NCBI GenBank assembly: GCA_907163375.1
Contig: CAJQUW010010440.1
Coordinates: 62,001 to 126,000 of the forward strand
Reading direction: 5' to 3'
Length of the DNA: 64,000 nucleotides
Source of the DNA: Prostheceraeus crozeri
Lineage: Eukaryota > Platyhelminthes > Polycladida > Euryleptidae
The translations under genes and the position numbers were made by a program. The first letter of the stretch is position 1; each line of letters opens with the position of its first letter. The notes under the pieces are model-generated. The model was not told where the DNA came from and searched no databases. It saw only the letters and a list, made by a program, of their open reading frames with translations. This document shows, in pieces, positions 32,553 through 43,019 of the stretch.

Positions 32553-33073
32553 CACAGAATTAGATTGTTTAATCGTATCACTTTGCTAGAAGTGCAAACT
32601 GATTCAAACAGATGGCACATGCAGGAACTTAATAAGTGGACAAAAAGAAATTTTTAATACCTTGCAGAGATAGGAAAAATAGTCGTGCGTCGCTTGCGGA
32701 TTGCTCTGAATTCCTTTAAAATGCTCCGATTGCTACGATTCCTTCAGATTCGAAGAATTCAGATCATTGCGCAAAAGTTTTCTCTATCATGTTGGGCCCT
32801 CCGATCATTTTAAAAAAGTTAGCAGGCGCATGAAAAAACGTTCACAAACTTCTCTGTAGAACTTGACATCGTCTGTGTCTCTTTGCTGTGTGATCCGCTT
32901 GATAACAATCACTGAAACTTTGCACAATTTGGCGTGTTTAATGTTGAACTAGCTGCTCATTGTTCGATTGCTATGGTATTTAGTCAGGAGATTGTGCTAT
33001 TTCAATAACGTTACGAGCTCCAATGCTTCCCTTCTAGTCAAACGGAAGAAGAGTAGACCTGTCTAATTCTGTG
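32553..33073. mobile_element. hAT-type MITE, family A copy 2
   Basis: Inverted relative to copy 1. Ends CACAGAATTAG and CTAATTCTGTG with an exact 8-bp duplication GCTATAGC at 32545-32552 and 33074-33081. It shares nearly all of the interior with 28087-28648. The duplication length points to hAT. Confidence 0.8.
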
Positions 33074-33128
33074 GCTATAGCAAATGCTAGCTTTACTAAT
33101 ACGGCTCCATGACATTAGCAACCATCTA

Positions 33129-35434
33129 AACTCACCATTTCCACTTTAATTACAGAACTCTGCAGTTATATTCAAGAATCCAGCAGATTTATTTCAGCAT
33201 TTCAAGTTTATATTTCAGATTGAAGCATTTATATTTTTGACAACAACATTTTAATTTCAGATAATTTTTGTGCGTGTGTTTAAATCGTTTATATTTGAGA
33301 ATGCAACACTTCTATTTCAGACTTTGTCATTTCTAATTCAGAAATAGACTTTATATTTCAGAAATGATCATTTATAATTCATTTTTAGTCATTTATATTT
33401 CAGAATTCCAGAAAAGACGATATATATTTAAGAAAGTGTCATTTATATTTCAGATTTGCAGTTTATATTTCAGAAATGATCATTTATAATTCATTTTTAG
33501 TCATTTATATTTCAGAATTCCAGAAAAGACGATATATATTTAAGAAAGTGTCATTTATATTTCAGATTTGCAGTTTATATTTCAGAAATGATCATTTATA
33601 ATTCATTCTTAGTCATTTATATTTCAGAATTCCAGAAAAGACGATATATATTTAAGAAAGTGTCATTTATATTTCAGATTTACAGTTTATATTTCAGAAA
33701 TGATCATTTCAATTTGAGATATCTGCACTTATAATTCAGACGCTAGAAGTAATTCAGAATACGTCATTTATATTTCAGAAATCCCCATTTCACTTTCAGA
33801 ATTGGTCACTTGCAATTCAGATGTCAAGTTTTAATTTCAGAAACGGTGAAATATATTTCAGAATGCATCAGTTTAATTTAAGCACTTCTCAGTTGTCAAA
33901 AAATGCTTGCAAAGATCCGAATAGTGTGCAGGAGGCTAAGGTATAAATTGGCCAACACAGATGATTGATAAAATTACTGTTGGTGACAATGCAAGTGTCC
34001 GATAATTGTGGAATTTGTTTGAGACCAATGTCAAAAGCAACATTATTGGAACAAGGAACAAGGGCCATTCAAGATCGTCCACTATCACGTGGTCCGAATA
34101 TTCACGTAATTGGAGCAATATCCTCGGAAGGGATAGTTGCGATGATCAAGCGTCGGGCTGCCTTTAGGAGTGATGACTCTTGCAATGAATGGATACAGGA
34201 GCTGCTTCAAACCTGGGAGCAATCACGAAAGCAATTAAACAATTTGATAATTGTTTGTGACAATGCTCCGTGCCACTCACGAATAGACGAAGCCCTTGCC
34301 GGGACTGGAAATATCCTGCTACGTCTGGTACCATATTCTCCACCTGTGAACCCGATTGAGTCCATGTGGTCATCTCTCAAAGCATATGTCAAAAGGCATT
34401 TACGCATTCCCGACGTTCATGGCTTAGGAGTGGGCGAGCAGCGACTTCAGTATTTGGAGAACATGGTCCAGGATGGAATCAACAGCCTCAGTGACCAAAT
34501 GTGCGTTCGTTGCTGCCAGCATTCCACAACTTTCCATGTGATGTCCTTGAATTGAGGGATCTTCGAGTTGGTCAGTGACTTAAACTATCTTAATAACTGT
34601 ACGTCTATTTATACACAACATTTAAGCTTCACGAATGATATTAAACATAAAATCTCTGGATGAAAAAACGCATCTTTCATCTTACAAAATCAAATTAAAG
34701 AATATTGAATATCTCACAAAGTGATAGAATCTTCTATTTTATTGAAAATGCCACTTCTGATTTAAAGAAACAAATTCTGAAAATTCGACATTCTCAAATT
34801 TAATTGATGCATTCTGAAATATATTTCACCGTTTCTGAAATTAAAACTTGACATCTGAATTGCAAGTGACCAATTCTGAAAGTGAAATGGGGATTTCTGA
34901 AATATAAATGACGTATTCTGAATTACTTCTAGCGTCTGAATTATAAGTGCAGATATCTCAAATTGAAATGATCATTTCTGAAATATAAACTGTAAATCTG
35001 AAATATAAATGACACTTTCTTAAATATATATCGTCTTTTCTGGAATTCTGAAATATAAATGACTAAAAATGAATTATAAATGATCATTTCTGAAATATAA
35101 ACTGCAAATCTGAAATATAAATGACACTTTCTTAAATATATATCGTCTTTTCTGGAATTCTGAAATATAAATGACTAAAAATGAATTATAAATGATCATT
35201 TCTGAAATATAAAGTCTATTTCTGAATTAGAAATGACAAAGTCTGAAATAGAAGTGTTGCATTCTCAAATATAAACGATTTAAACACACGCACAAAAATT
35301 ATCTGAAATTAAAATGTTGTTGTCAAAAATATAAATGCTTCAATCTGAAATATAAACTTGAAATGCTGAAATAAATCTGCTGGATTCTTGAATATAACTG
35401 CAGAGTTCTGTAATTAAAGTGGAAATGGTGAGAT
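33129..35434. mobile_element. IS630/Tc1-type transposon with long composite inverted repeats
   Basis: Inverted arms of ~750 bp (33131-33880) and ~635 bp (34797-35432) begin CTCACCATTTCCACTTTAAT and are probably TA-flanked. The arms are built from CATTTATATTTCAGAA-like units. A 112-bp higher unit starts at 33359, 33471 and 33583 in the left arm (three copies) but occurs only twice in the right arm. A DDE transposase gene lies between the arms. Confidence 0.85.
33965..34555 (+). CDS. DDE_3-type transposase, catalytic part
   Basis: 196 codons encode the C-terminal catalytic region of an IS630/Tc1-mariner-clan transposase, which cuts and joins the element's ends. GPNIHVIGAISSEGIVAMI matches the β-strand region after the first Asp. 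The second catalytic Asp is in LIIVCDNAPCHSR, and the Glu is in PYSPPVNPIESMWSSLK, the classic DDE_3 closing block. The N-terminal DNA-binding helices and the first Asp region are not readable in any frame just upstream, so this copy looks truncated or has a spliced 5' part. It lies centrally between the long inverted arms and is surely their own gene. Confidence 0.8.
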   Translation: MIKLLLVTMQVSDNCGICLRPMSKATLLEQGTRAIQDRPLSRGPNIHVIGAISSEGIVAMIKRRAAFRSDDSCNEWIQELLQTWEQSRKQLNNLIIVCDNAPCHSRIDEALAGTGNILLRLVPYSPPVNPIESMWSSLKAYVKRHLRIPDVHGLGVGEQRLQYLENMVQDGINSLSDQMCVRCCQHSTTFHVMSLN

Positions 35435-35541
35435 TATGATGCAAAAAATGTTGGATGTTGTCTATCGATAAATCAACACTAACCAGAAAGCTGAACTTGC
35501 AATGGAAGCATGTTGACAATAGAACGCATTAAACAGTAAAT

Positions 35542-36230
35542 GTTACACATTCACTTGTTATCTGAAGCAAATAGCAATTAAACAACAGCATAAGTCTCCG
35601 GAATTCATAGGCGGATAGAACCGCACACTCATAAAATTGATTTTGATTGAAGATTGTTAGTAAGTATGACATACCGTTGTACTCTGCTGTATGCTTGATC
35701 TTATGTTGTTTCGACTTTCATAATTGCTTCTACAATGCTGATTTCATAATTACTGTTTTCTTTGCATTGGATACAAAATTGATTAGTTATGTCATTGAGT
35801 ACAGTAGTTGAGGTCTTGCGTTGTATATGAATTCTCATGCCTGGGTGATCCAGGAAGCCAAACATACATCGACAAACGAAGACTTCACCAGAGGATTGAT
35901 GAACATAAAAGAACAGACGCGGCAGTAAAAGAACACATAAATAACTGTAACTACTGTACTTAGAACATACTAATCAATTTCGCATCAAATACAAAGGAAA
36001 CGCCAATTATAAAAATCAGAATTATAGAAGCAATTATGAAAGTTGAAACAACATAAGATCAAGCATACAGCAGAGTATAACGGTGTGTCCTACTTGCTAG
36101 CAATCTTTAATTAGCATCTTTAATTAGAATCAATGTTTTGAAAGAGTGTGCGGTTCTATTCGCATATGAATTCCGGAGACTTATGCTATTGTTTAATTGT
36201 TCTTTGCTTCAGATATCAAGTGAATTTAAC
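35542..36230. mobile_element. two Penelope-like 3' ends in inverted orientation
   Basis: Arms 35542-35812 and 35945-36230 are inverted copies. The spacer and right arm (+) read as a broken GIY-YIG endonuclease end: TYIDKRRLHQRIDEHKRTD, AAVKEHINN, and later KIRIIEAIMK. The shared outer end contains CCGGAATTCATAGGCGGAT-like sequence. A third copy of that end starts at 63945. Inverted partial copies are common for PLEs. Broken and old. Confidence 0.65.
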
Positions 36231-36452
36231 TCTTTAGAGCCCAAGCGCTCCTACAATTCTCAACGCATAAAACATAGCGACAATAGCAAACTAATGCATC
36301 GCTCGCGTGGTAGACAGAATACTGTCAATGCCTTTTGTCAAATTAAGATCTACTGTTCAAATAATAGCATTCATTTTGATCTTGCTTGTTAAATTGTTGA
36401 AGTTTAACTCACCGGCACCCATAATCATGAACGCTGTAGTCTAAGTGAAAGA

Positions 36453-37763
36453 ATGGCTCCACATGTGATCGCAAACAACGTTTCCGGAACAGTGAAATGG
36501 TTCAACAGGAATCTCGGTCGCGGAAAGATCTTCAGTGAGTATTTTGGTGATATTTGGATTCATCATTCTCAAATTACGAGTCCCAAAAATCGAAATGGCG
36601 ACAACTTTTTATTGCCAGCACAAAATGTGGTTTGTAACATCGTCGAGGGATCAAAAGGTCTATCAGCTGACAATTTGAAAGTTATTTTCACCAAGACTCG
36701 TTCATTTTCGGCAGGTCCGAGGCGCAGAAATAGACAACGACCTTCATTTGATGCAATAAAACCTGATGCTGATCTTGCACCTGCACTTTCTGAGCTCATT
36801 ATTATAGAAGATGATCTGAGAGGTGAGGTGAAAAACTTTGATTATCGTCTTCGTCGTGGCACTGTTAGTGTCAAGCAATATGGCAATCTTCCTTGTTATG
36901 CTGAGCATATTCTGTCGAGTAGTGGAGAATCAACTGAGCCACTTCAAAGCACACAAATTGTCAAATGTGATGTAGGCCGCGATAAAAATGGAGATCTGAT
37001 GGCAATGAATATTCAAGTAATATGTGAAGCGGTTGATAAAATATTTAATGAGAATTTTTCTAAACTCGGCTTAGAAGAGAATGTTGCTGCAACAAAGGAT
37101 TCTGATGATATTTCAGAAAGACGACGTAGTCAGTACAAACAGCCTGAGATTATAGCCCATGATCAACTTGGTGAAGTAATCAGTTATAACACCCATAAAA
37201 AGTATGGATTTGTGTCAGTACAAGGCCGAAAGAATATCTATGTTAATCATTTCGCGTTGATTGGAACTCGACATTTGGAGCCAAAGCAGGTTGTGAAATT
37301 CGATATAGGAGTTGGCCCGAAATGTGATGTTGCCTTAAATGTTAAAGTACTTGCCAATGGGCCCGATACTGAGACCGATTTATCACACAAGTCGATGTCA
37401 CGTGGGCCACCTTCTACCAGACATCCAAAAGAATCTGAAAATCTGCACTCTTCAGCTATTCATGAGCCACAACATCTTTCTGCGTACGGTGGTTGTACTC
37501 AGTTAGAAACCCACAAAAGTCAAAGACAGAACAGCTTTCGAAAATCAGGTCTATGCCGATCAAAGAAAGGTAATAAAAATGAAGTGAACGTAGACAAGAT
37601 GTTCTCAGCTTGCAAAATTTGTTATGATCCAGTAGAAGACCCAGTGACACTGCCCTGCAAACATGTTTTTTGCCGGGAATGCATCACAGAATGGTTGTCT
37701 GTCAACCATTATTGTCCAATAGATGGTGAAAATGCCATGATGGAATCAATCCAACATGCATGA
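36453..37763 (+). CDS. three cold-shock domains plus RING finger protein
   Basis: An uninterrupted 436-codon host gene. Cold-shock domain 1 (~residues 10-80): SGTVKWFNRNLGRGKIFSEY then DIWIHHSQI, like the RNP1/RNP2 strands of Y-box proteins. Domain 2 (~120-192): RGEVKNFDYRLRRGTVSV and later KCDVGRDKNGDLMAMN. Domain 3 (~232-302): LGEVISYNTHKKYGFVSV then NIYVNHFAL. A basic Ser-rich linker leads to a RING finger (~388-428): CKICYDPVEDPVTLPC, KHVFCRECITEW, HYCPID. The last zinc ligand is Asp instead of Cys, as also known in RBX1. It may be an RNA-binding E3 ubiquitin ligase (inference). The first ATG is in a good context (gaaagaATGG). No introns; AATAAA at 38035. Confidence 0.85.
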   Translation: MAPHVIANNVSGTVKWFNRNLGRGKIFSEYFGDIWIHHSQITSPKNRNGDNFLLPAQNVVCNIVEGSKGLSADNLKVIFTKTRSFSAGPRRRNRQRPSFDAIKPDADLAPALSELIIIEDDLRGEVKNFDYRLRRGTVSVKQYGNLPCYAEHILSSSGESTEPLQSTQIVKCDVGRDKNGDLMAMNIQVICEAVDKIFNENFSKLGLEENVAATKDSDDISERRRSQYKQPEIIAHDQLGEVISYNTHKKYGFVSVQGRKNIYVNHFALIGTRHLEPKQVVKFDIGVGPKCDVALNVKVLANGPDTETDLSHKSMSRGPPSTRHPKESENLHSSAIHEPQHLSAYGGCTQLETHKSQRQNSFRKSGLCRSKKGNKNEVNVDKMFSACKICYDPVEDPVTLPCKHVFCRECITEWLSVNHYCPIDGENAMMESIQHA

Positions 37764-38034
37764 TGCAGTGTTCAATATGAATATACCAACTACGAGTAAA
37801 TCTTAATACGCAACTGGTATTCAGAAAAATCATTACCATCACATCATGTCGTATAGTTTGCATTTGATATTTTACTTAATTTTCTGCGGCATTTTGAAAT
37901 AACCTTTTCTATATCATTGATCTTGTTGGATTCGTGCTCTGTATCAAAAATATATTCAATTTGTGTCTTATACAATAGCAACTATTTTATCAAAGTGTAT
38001 GTATACAGCACTGGTGCACTATATCAATATATCA

Positions 38035-38040
38035 AATAAA
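38035..38040 (+). promoter_or_regulatory. polyadenylation signal of the CSD-RING gene
   Basis: AATAAA about 270 bases after the stop codon, the first consensus hexamer downstream. Confidence 0.5.
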
Positions 38041-38349
38041 AACAGCATATCTGAACTATACACAGAAAGCATGTTCTTGAAATATCATGGACGAATACAA
38101 AGTGTATAGGAGTTGACCCAGTTGATACCCACCATGAAAATCTCCTCTATGGTGGATAGACTAAATAATTATCAACTCTAATATCAACAAACCATTTCAA
38201 ATTTTGAAAATAAGCACAAGTCAAGAACAACGTACCTGCGACAAGGTGGCTCTAGATTCAACAAGCGAAGCCTATGCTTGTTGTAGACTGAATATGATAT
38301 GCTTTACAACGTTTGCAGATTTGAAGTGTGAAAAAATCTCTGCACGCGC

Positions 38350-38986
38350 TAGAGATGTACTTAAGTCGAGCGGAATCGAGCCGATGGGGCCTCGGCTCGG
38401 CTGGGCTCCACTTGTTCGAGCCGGTCGGAGCCGCGGCTCTTCGGCTTGGCTTAAAATAGATTGTTTGTAGTTTGGTCCCATCCCATTCTTTCAAGACAAG
38501 TGAAGTCATATCGAAGTACATGCTACTCTGTACATATTACTACTCATATGTCTGAAATAACTTCAAACTTAGTATTGTGTACAATAATGTTTTTGAGGCA
38601 GCTGTTCTAATAGCGATCGGTCAACTTTAAATTACATTATGAAAGCATAAATTTATCAAATAATTGAAATTCATTCATTTAGGAGACTTTAGGCAGACTT
38701 TAAGACCTCTGCCTAAACTCAGTAATAGACAGTTTTGATATTCTTGTGCTAAGATTGATGGATCAGAGGCTCTCTACTGTTCGTCAAGGACCATCATCCT
38801 CAAATGATAGCGGTGCGATAAATGCGATAACTGATGCGTAGTTATATTATCCAGATGCATCAGATCGTTGGAGAAAATGAAAAGTAGAAATGCGTAGGAA
38901 ATTTATAAGAATAATAGACAAGGATTTTGAATATTTCAAAATCACATCGGCTCGCGGCTCGTCAGGTCGAGCCATGCACATCTCTA
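38350..38986. mobile_element. hAT-type MITE, family B
   Basis: Ends TAGAGATGTAC...GTGCATGGC in inverted form (right end CATCTCTA), with an exact 8-bp duplication GCACGCGC at 38342-38349 and 38987-38994. Both subterminal regions are rich in GAGCC/GGCTC words. The TAGAG start and the duplication length fit hAT. Non-coding. Confidence 0.85.
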
Positions 38987-38994
38987 GCACGCGC

Positions 38995-39441
38995 TTCAAA
39001 CAAAGACTAACTCGCCTTGAATACGGATTAAATACTTGACAATTGTGCTCAAGAATAGATCTAGCGAAAGTCTTATAACCAGGGATGCGGAGTCCCATCA
39101 TTTTGATAGGACTTCGACTCCGGGGGTTGATAGGACTTCGGCTTTTGATAGGACTCCGACTCCGACTCCGGGTGGCAAGTATCTATAGTCTAGTTTTTTT
39201 GAAAAAACTGGTAACCTACATCATAGATCATTATAGGCTTACCTGAACCTATATTTAATGATCATTGCTGCACCAATTATCAGTCATTTTCGATGAAAGT
39301 TTATCAAATGTCGCTTTAAGTTGGATGCATGCGACTCGGCTCCTCCCATCTTGCTGATGTGTGCTTCACACGGTTTTTCTCCAGTCTCTACCAGCAGGAA
39401 AATCTCCATCCTTCTTCAAAAATATGAGTACACTTTCGATT
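38995..39441. other. intergenic DNA with an ACTCCG-rich patch
   Basis: 39085-39170 holds repeated GATAGGACTTCGACTCCG and GACTCCGACTCCG units similar to those near 26345. The bases just before 39442 are the unoccupied flank of the dispersed repeat. Confidence 0.45.
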
Positions 39442-39721
39442 TTAATATGCGCTTTGGAGGAGCCATCACACACGATTAACGTTTGGGTAAGAGGATAATG
39501 TTCTCAAACAAACTAGTATTTCATTTTTGTCTCTGATGTGACCTTTGGGTTGTTTTGTGATCGAGGCTAGGAAGGCTTGTCTTCTCTACTAAATCACCGA
39601 GTGAAAAGACAATCCTTTTTCACTATTACTGTTCATTCCCTCAACTATTACAAGATTTGCATGCAGCAGTGTCTCTGTACTTTTGTTTGACGGAGAAAGT
39701 TGACAGTGACAGCTATGCACT
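39442..39721. repeat. dispersed ~290-bp repeat, copy 2 (no piggyBac)
   Basis: Homologous to 26015-26304. Here TTAATATGCGC runs on without a transposon, so this is an empty-site relative of the piggyBac target. Confidence 0.75.
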
Positions 39722-41602
39722 GTTGAAGTATGCTTCGTTATCTCAAAAGAAAATAACTCTCTTAATCTGAGTTCAAGCTTAAGAGAATTACTTTCACTTG
39801 AGATAATGAAACACGCGTAGAATTTTGGGTAGCATCATCCTTATCGTATTTATGCAAATATGAAATCCAACTACCTGTAGATCAAGCACAAGTTTAGGAG
39901 ATAAATCAAATTACCGGATTATTGACAAAAACTGGGTGGAATAGCAGGTAGAATCATACGCCACTTTCACAGTGATCTCAAAACAGACTGGGTGAAACAG
40001 TTGAGCAATCGAAGAAATTAAGATACGAGTACTAAGCTCTTACTGAAGTATATTCTGGTCTACATGAATAACCTATGAGCATGTAATACCGTTTCCAGAT
40101 AAGCCTAATGCCTTTACGAGCAAGCTCAAATTATAGAGGCGGACTAATTTGATTTTCACTAAGCTTAAAAAGTAATGAGAAATCTAAGTTTGAATGGGGA
40201 TTAAATAAAAAGTAAAAAAACTATGGCAATAAACGGAAGCAAGCTTTGTAATACACAGCATACAGTGCACACTTTAGCAAACGTAATGTCGCATGCAGAG
40301 TTTGCTAACGATAACTTCGACAATTTTGACGAACAACGACAACGATAATGCAGCGATAATGCAATTGTGTTACCGTGGTAGGTTATCGTTGCAGACCTCC
40401 CAAGTTCTGCTGACATTCATTTCATCTCCTCTCAATACATCCAACTGCGAGTCTTTTATATGGATTGTAAACAGTGGCGTCATCTCCGTACCTGCGAGGC
40501 CTTCGGCGCATCATAAAAAAAAATTTACCAACATTTATAAAAATGAAAAGTGTCATCATTCATTTAAATTCGATAGCTTCTCGTGTTAGCTTCCGTCTCA
40601 AAATCAGACGCTCAACCTCAAGAGTGAACAGTTTTGCAGCACGTGCTTGGATCACAGCTGTTTTCTTCGAACAATTAGACACACAAACTAGTCGTGTGTT
40701 CAGACGGAGCACTGATGTTCAGACAGCGAAAGAGACTTGTGTGCGTGTGAGGCAGTAAGCGCACGCGCCCGCGACAATATTGGCTTTCCCGATAGACATA
40801 ATGCTTTGCCTTCTCCAAATTTTGCAATGAAATTCTACACAATTCTTGATCGAGGCGCGGTATCTAAATATAGTAAGGGAAGCGCAACCCAATTGTTCCT
40901 CGCTTCGCTTAATGTGAGAGAAGCCAATACGTCAACAGTAGCAGATGGCTGACGTTCTGACAAGACTGCGATCAGATGATCAGCGTTCTCCAATGAATGC
41001 AGAGTAATGCATCTGACTCGAACACCCAGATTCGGTAGAATTGAAAAATTTGTTTTTGCGTGATTGATGTGACGCTATGGTTAGTACTGCAGATGAGATC
41101 ATAACCACGCCTTTCGTCCGAAGGGAATATACTGAAAAGATGACAGTCGTCAAGCAGGGTAGGCCAGCACCTGATATGAAATTGAAAGCACTCACACAGA
41201 AAGAAATAAGAAATACACAAGACATTTTAATGCATCAAAATTTCAAACATGTGGGTAACTGACCGGCCGTCAAAAACGCAAGAAACTGTTCGCCTCGCCT
41301 CCTTTTTTCTCGAGAAAATGTGGTCTGGACAGAGAGGGGATATGGTGATCTCAGCTCCTTGAGTAAGGCGGTTAAGTGACATGAGCAATCACTTCTCATG
41401 TGCACTTTCACTGGACCTTACAAAATGTTCGGAAAATTGTTATTAAAAATTCAGTTTTTATGAAAATTAATGATGTGACATAAAAGTGCTTTGTATAGAA
41501 ATAGTATCCCAATGCCGAGTGAAGGCCTACGGTCAGGGAGAAGCCTAGAAGAAACATTTAAATACTTCTGATGAAGTGTATTTGATATGAAAATAGCGAG
41601 GC
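39722..41602. other. intergenic DNA, nothing recognised
   Basis: Only short open frames with no family resemblance and no clear repeats, apart from an ACGACAACGATAATGCAGCG-type short tandem near 40325. Confidence 0.4.
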
Positions 41603-42148
41603 ATGCAGCACAAGTTTCTGCAGGGAACGAAGCTGAAATGTGAATTTCGGAGAATGCATTTACAGACCTCGACATATATGCAGTTTTGTAACATCCATGT
41701 CCATAATTCTGTAGAAGTTTCATTTTCCGGCTTGTGTTTGGCCGAACTATATGCCGTGGTAGCTGGAAAACGGCTCCGAAACCATGCCGAGCAGGTTTGC
41801 ACACAAGACAATACTCTTTGTGGACATTTCTCCAAAACTTTAATCGAAATATTATTTGCGATGATGACCGACTCTCGGCCTAAAGAAATGCTCATTTTGA
41901 AATGTTCCGCCACACAAAATATGGTGCAGGATCACTTTCAATTAAGAACTTTTTGTGTCCAGTGTGAAAGTAGGTTGGAGGAGGTCAATATTCCTAAGTT
42001 TACTTCAAAGAACAAAATATTTTGCGCGCCGTCCACGCAAACATTCTCTTGTTCACCATTAACGCAAGAGCTCTACATGAATTCCCGTAATACTTGTTTA
42101 ATACCTCTACATGATAGAGCACATCCAAATGGAGTGCCACGATTATAA
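41603..42148 (+). CDS. unrecognised 181-codon open frame
   Basis: By length this frame is unlikely to be open by chance in such AT-rich DNA. The predicted product begins MQHKFLQGTKLKCEFRRM and has scattered cysteines (CVQCESRLEE) and no membrane segment. I recognise no domain. It could be an unusual single-exon gene, one exon of a larger gene, or a decayed transposon frame. No poly(A) signal or splice borders settle it. Confidence 0.25.
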   Translation: MQHKFLQGTKLKCEFRRMHLQTSTYMQFCNIHVHNSVEVSFSGLCLAELYAVVAGKRLRNHAEQVCTQDNTLCGHFSKTLIEILFAMMTDSRPKEMLILKCSATQNMVQDHFQLRTFCVQCESRLEEVNIPKFTSKNKIFCAPSTQTFSCSPLTQELYMNSRNTCLIPLHDRAHPNGVPRL

Positions 42149-43017
42149 TTATGAAGGCCTTTTGATGAAACACGGGCAAGAAAACTGAGCACCAGACGTT
42201 TCATCATATGTCAAAGAAAATTTCAAAGATTACCGACGATCCTGAGACAAGGAATCCCAACAAACAAGCGGACTTCCGACGGAGTTCCGTTTGTGGTCCG
42301 TGTAATCCGCGGATCGTCTTTGTTTCTCGGGATACCACAGCGCTCGAAAGAGACGATATTAAAACTCAGAAAGTCATCCAGCATTATATTTTGTAAAGCT
42401 GATAGATATAGGAACTACTTCCTTCCATCCTGTGTATCGCGTTTTTCGGAGCTGTGACTTGATGCCTTTTATATGCTTTTTATATGCCTTCATATGTATT
42501 ATGATCCGCCGTGTCCGTTCTCTTGAGGTAGTGATTCTATATCCTTTATAAGGTACACCTTTTATATATCAAATTCTCTGTCAATGTCGAAATATTTTCT
42601 TGATATTCTCATCTTGGATCACCCTTGCCTATACAAATGTCATTTATTAATTTATCCTATACAAATGTTGAAAATATTAATAAAAGTCAATTAATATCTG
42701 AAAATGATGATCATGGCTGTTCGAATTACATATAATAAGAGTAATATATTTTTAATTTAGCTTTGAGTCTACGGCAGTAAGTTAGATATCTAAAGAGAAT
42801 GACGACTTTTAAGTCAATAAAAAACACCAACATAGGAATCGAACCGAAGTCCGCGGTGGAGACGAGCTCGCATCTTCTTCAGTAGGCCACGCTGACGGTT
42901 CAAAAGGAATGCGAGTGAAGGAAGTCTTGCTGTCGATATGTTCAACGCAGCTAACATAGACATCACTGCTAACATGCATGATCACAGTTATCAGTCATTT
43001 AAAAGGCATTTCAAAGG
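42149..43017. other. intergenic DNA containing a tRNA-like SINE head
   Basis: No protein gene is recognised. The only notable feature is the tRNA-like segment near 42838-42910, listed separately. Confidence 0.4.
42838..42910 (-). repeat. tRNA-derived SINE head or tRNA pseudogene
   Basis: On the - strand a good B box GGTTCGATTCC lies ~40 bases after an A-box-like TGGCCTACTGAAGAAG, the spacing of a polymerase III internal promoter. The acceptor stem does not pair well, so a functional tRNA is unlikely. A short SINE or degraded tRNA copy is the better call. Confidence 0.4.
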
Positions 43018-43019
43018 TA

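Noticed and set aside
33359-33700. CRISPR-like array or satellite
   Set aside because: The 112-bp units have no unique spacers and are repeated inverted at the other end of a transposon, so they belong to its terminal repeats.
40474-40952. Overlapping short + strand frames near 40.5-40.9 kb
   Set aside because: They overlap each other in different frames, lack conserved motifs and show no splice borders.
42838-42910. Functional tRNA gene on the - strand
   Set aside because: The B box is good but the acceptor stem does not pair and no clean anticodon arm was found. A SINE head or pseudogene fits better.
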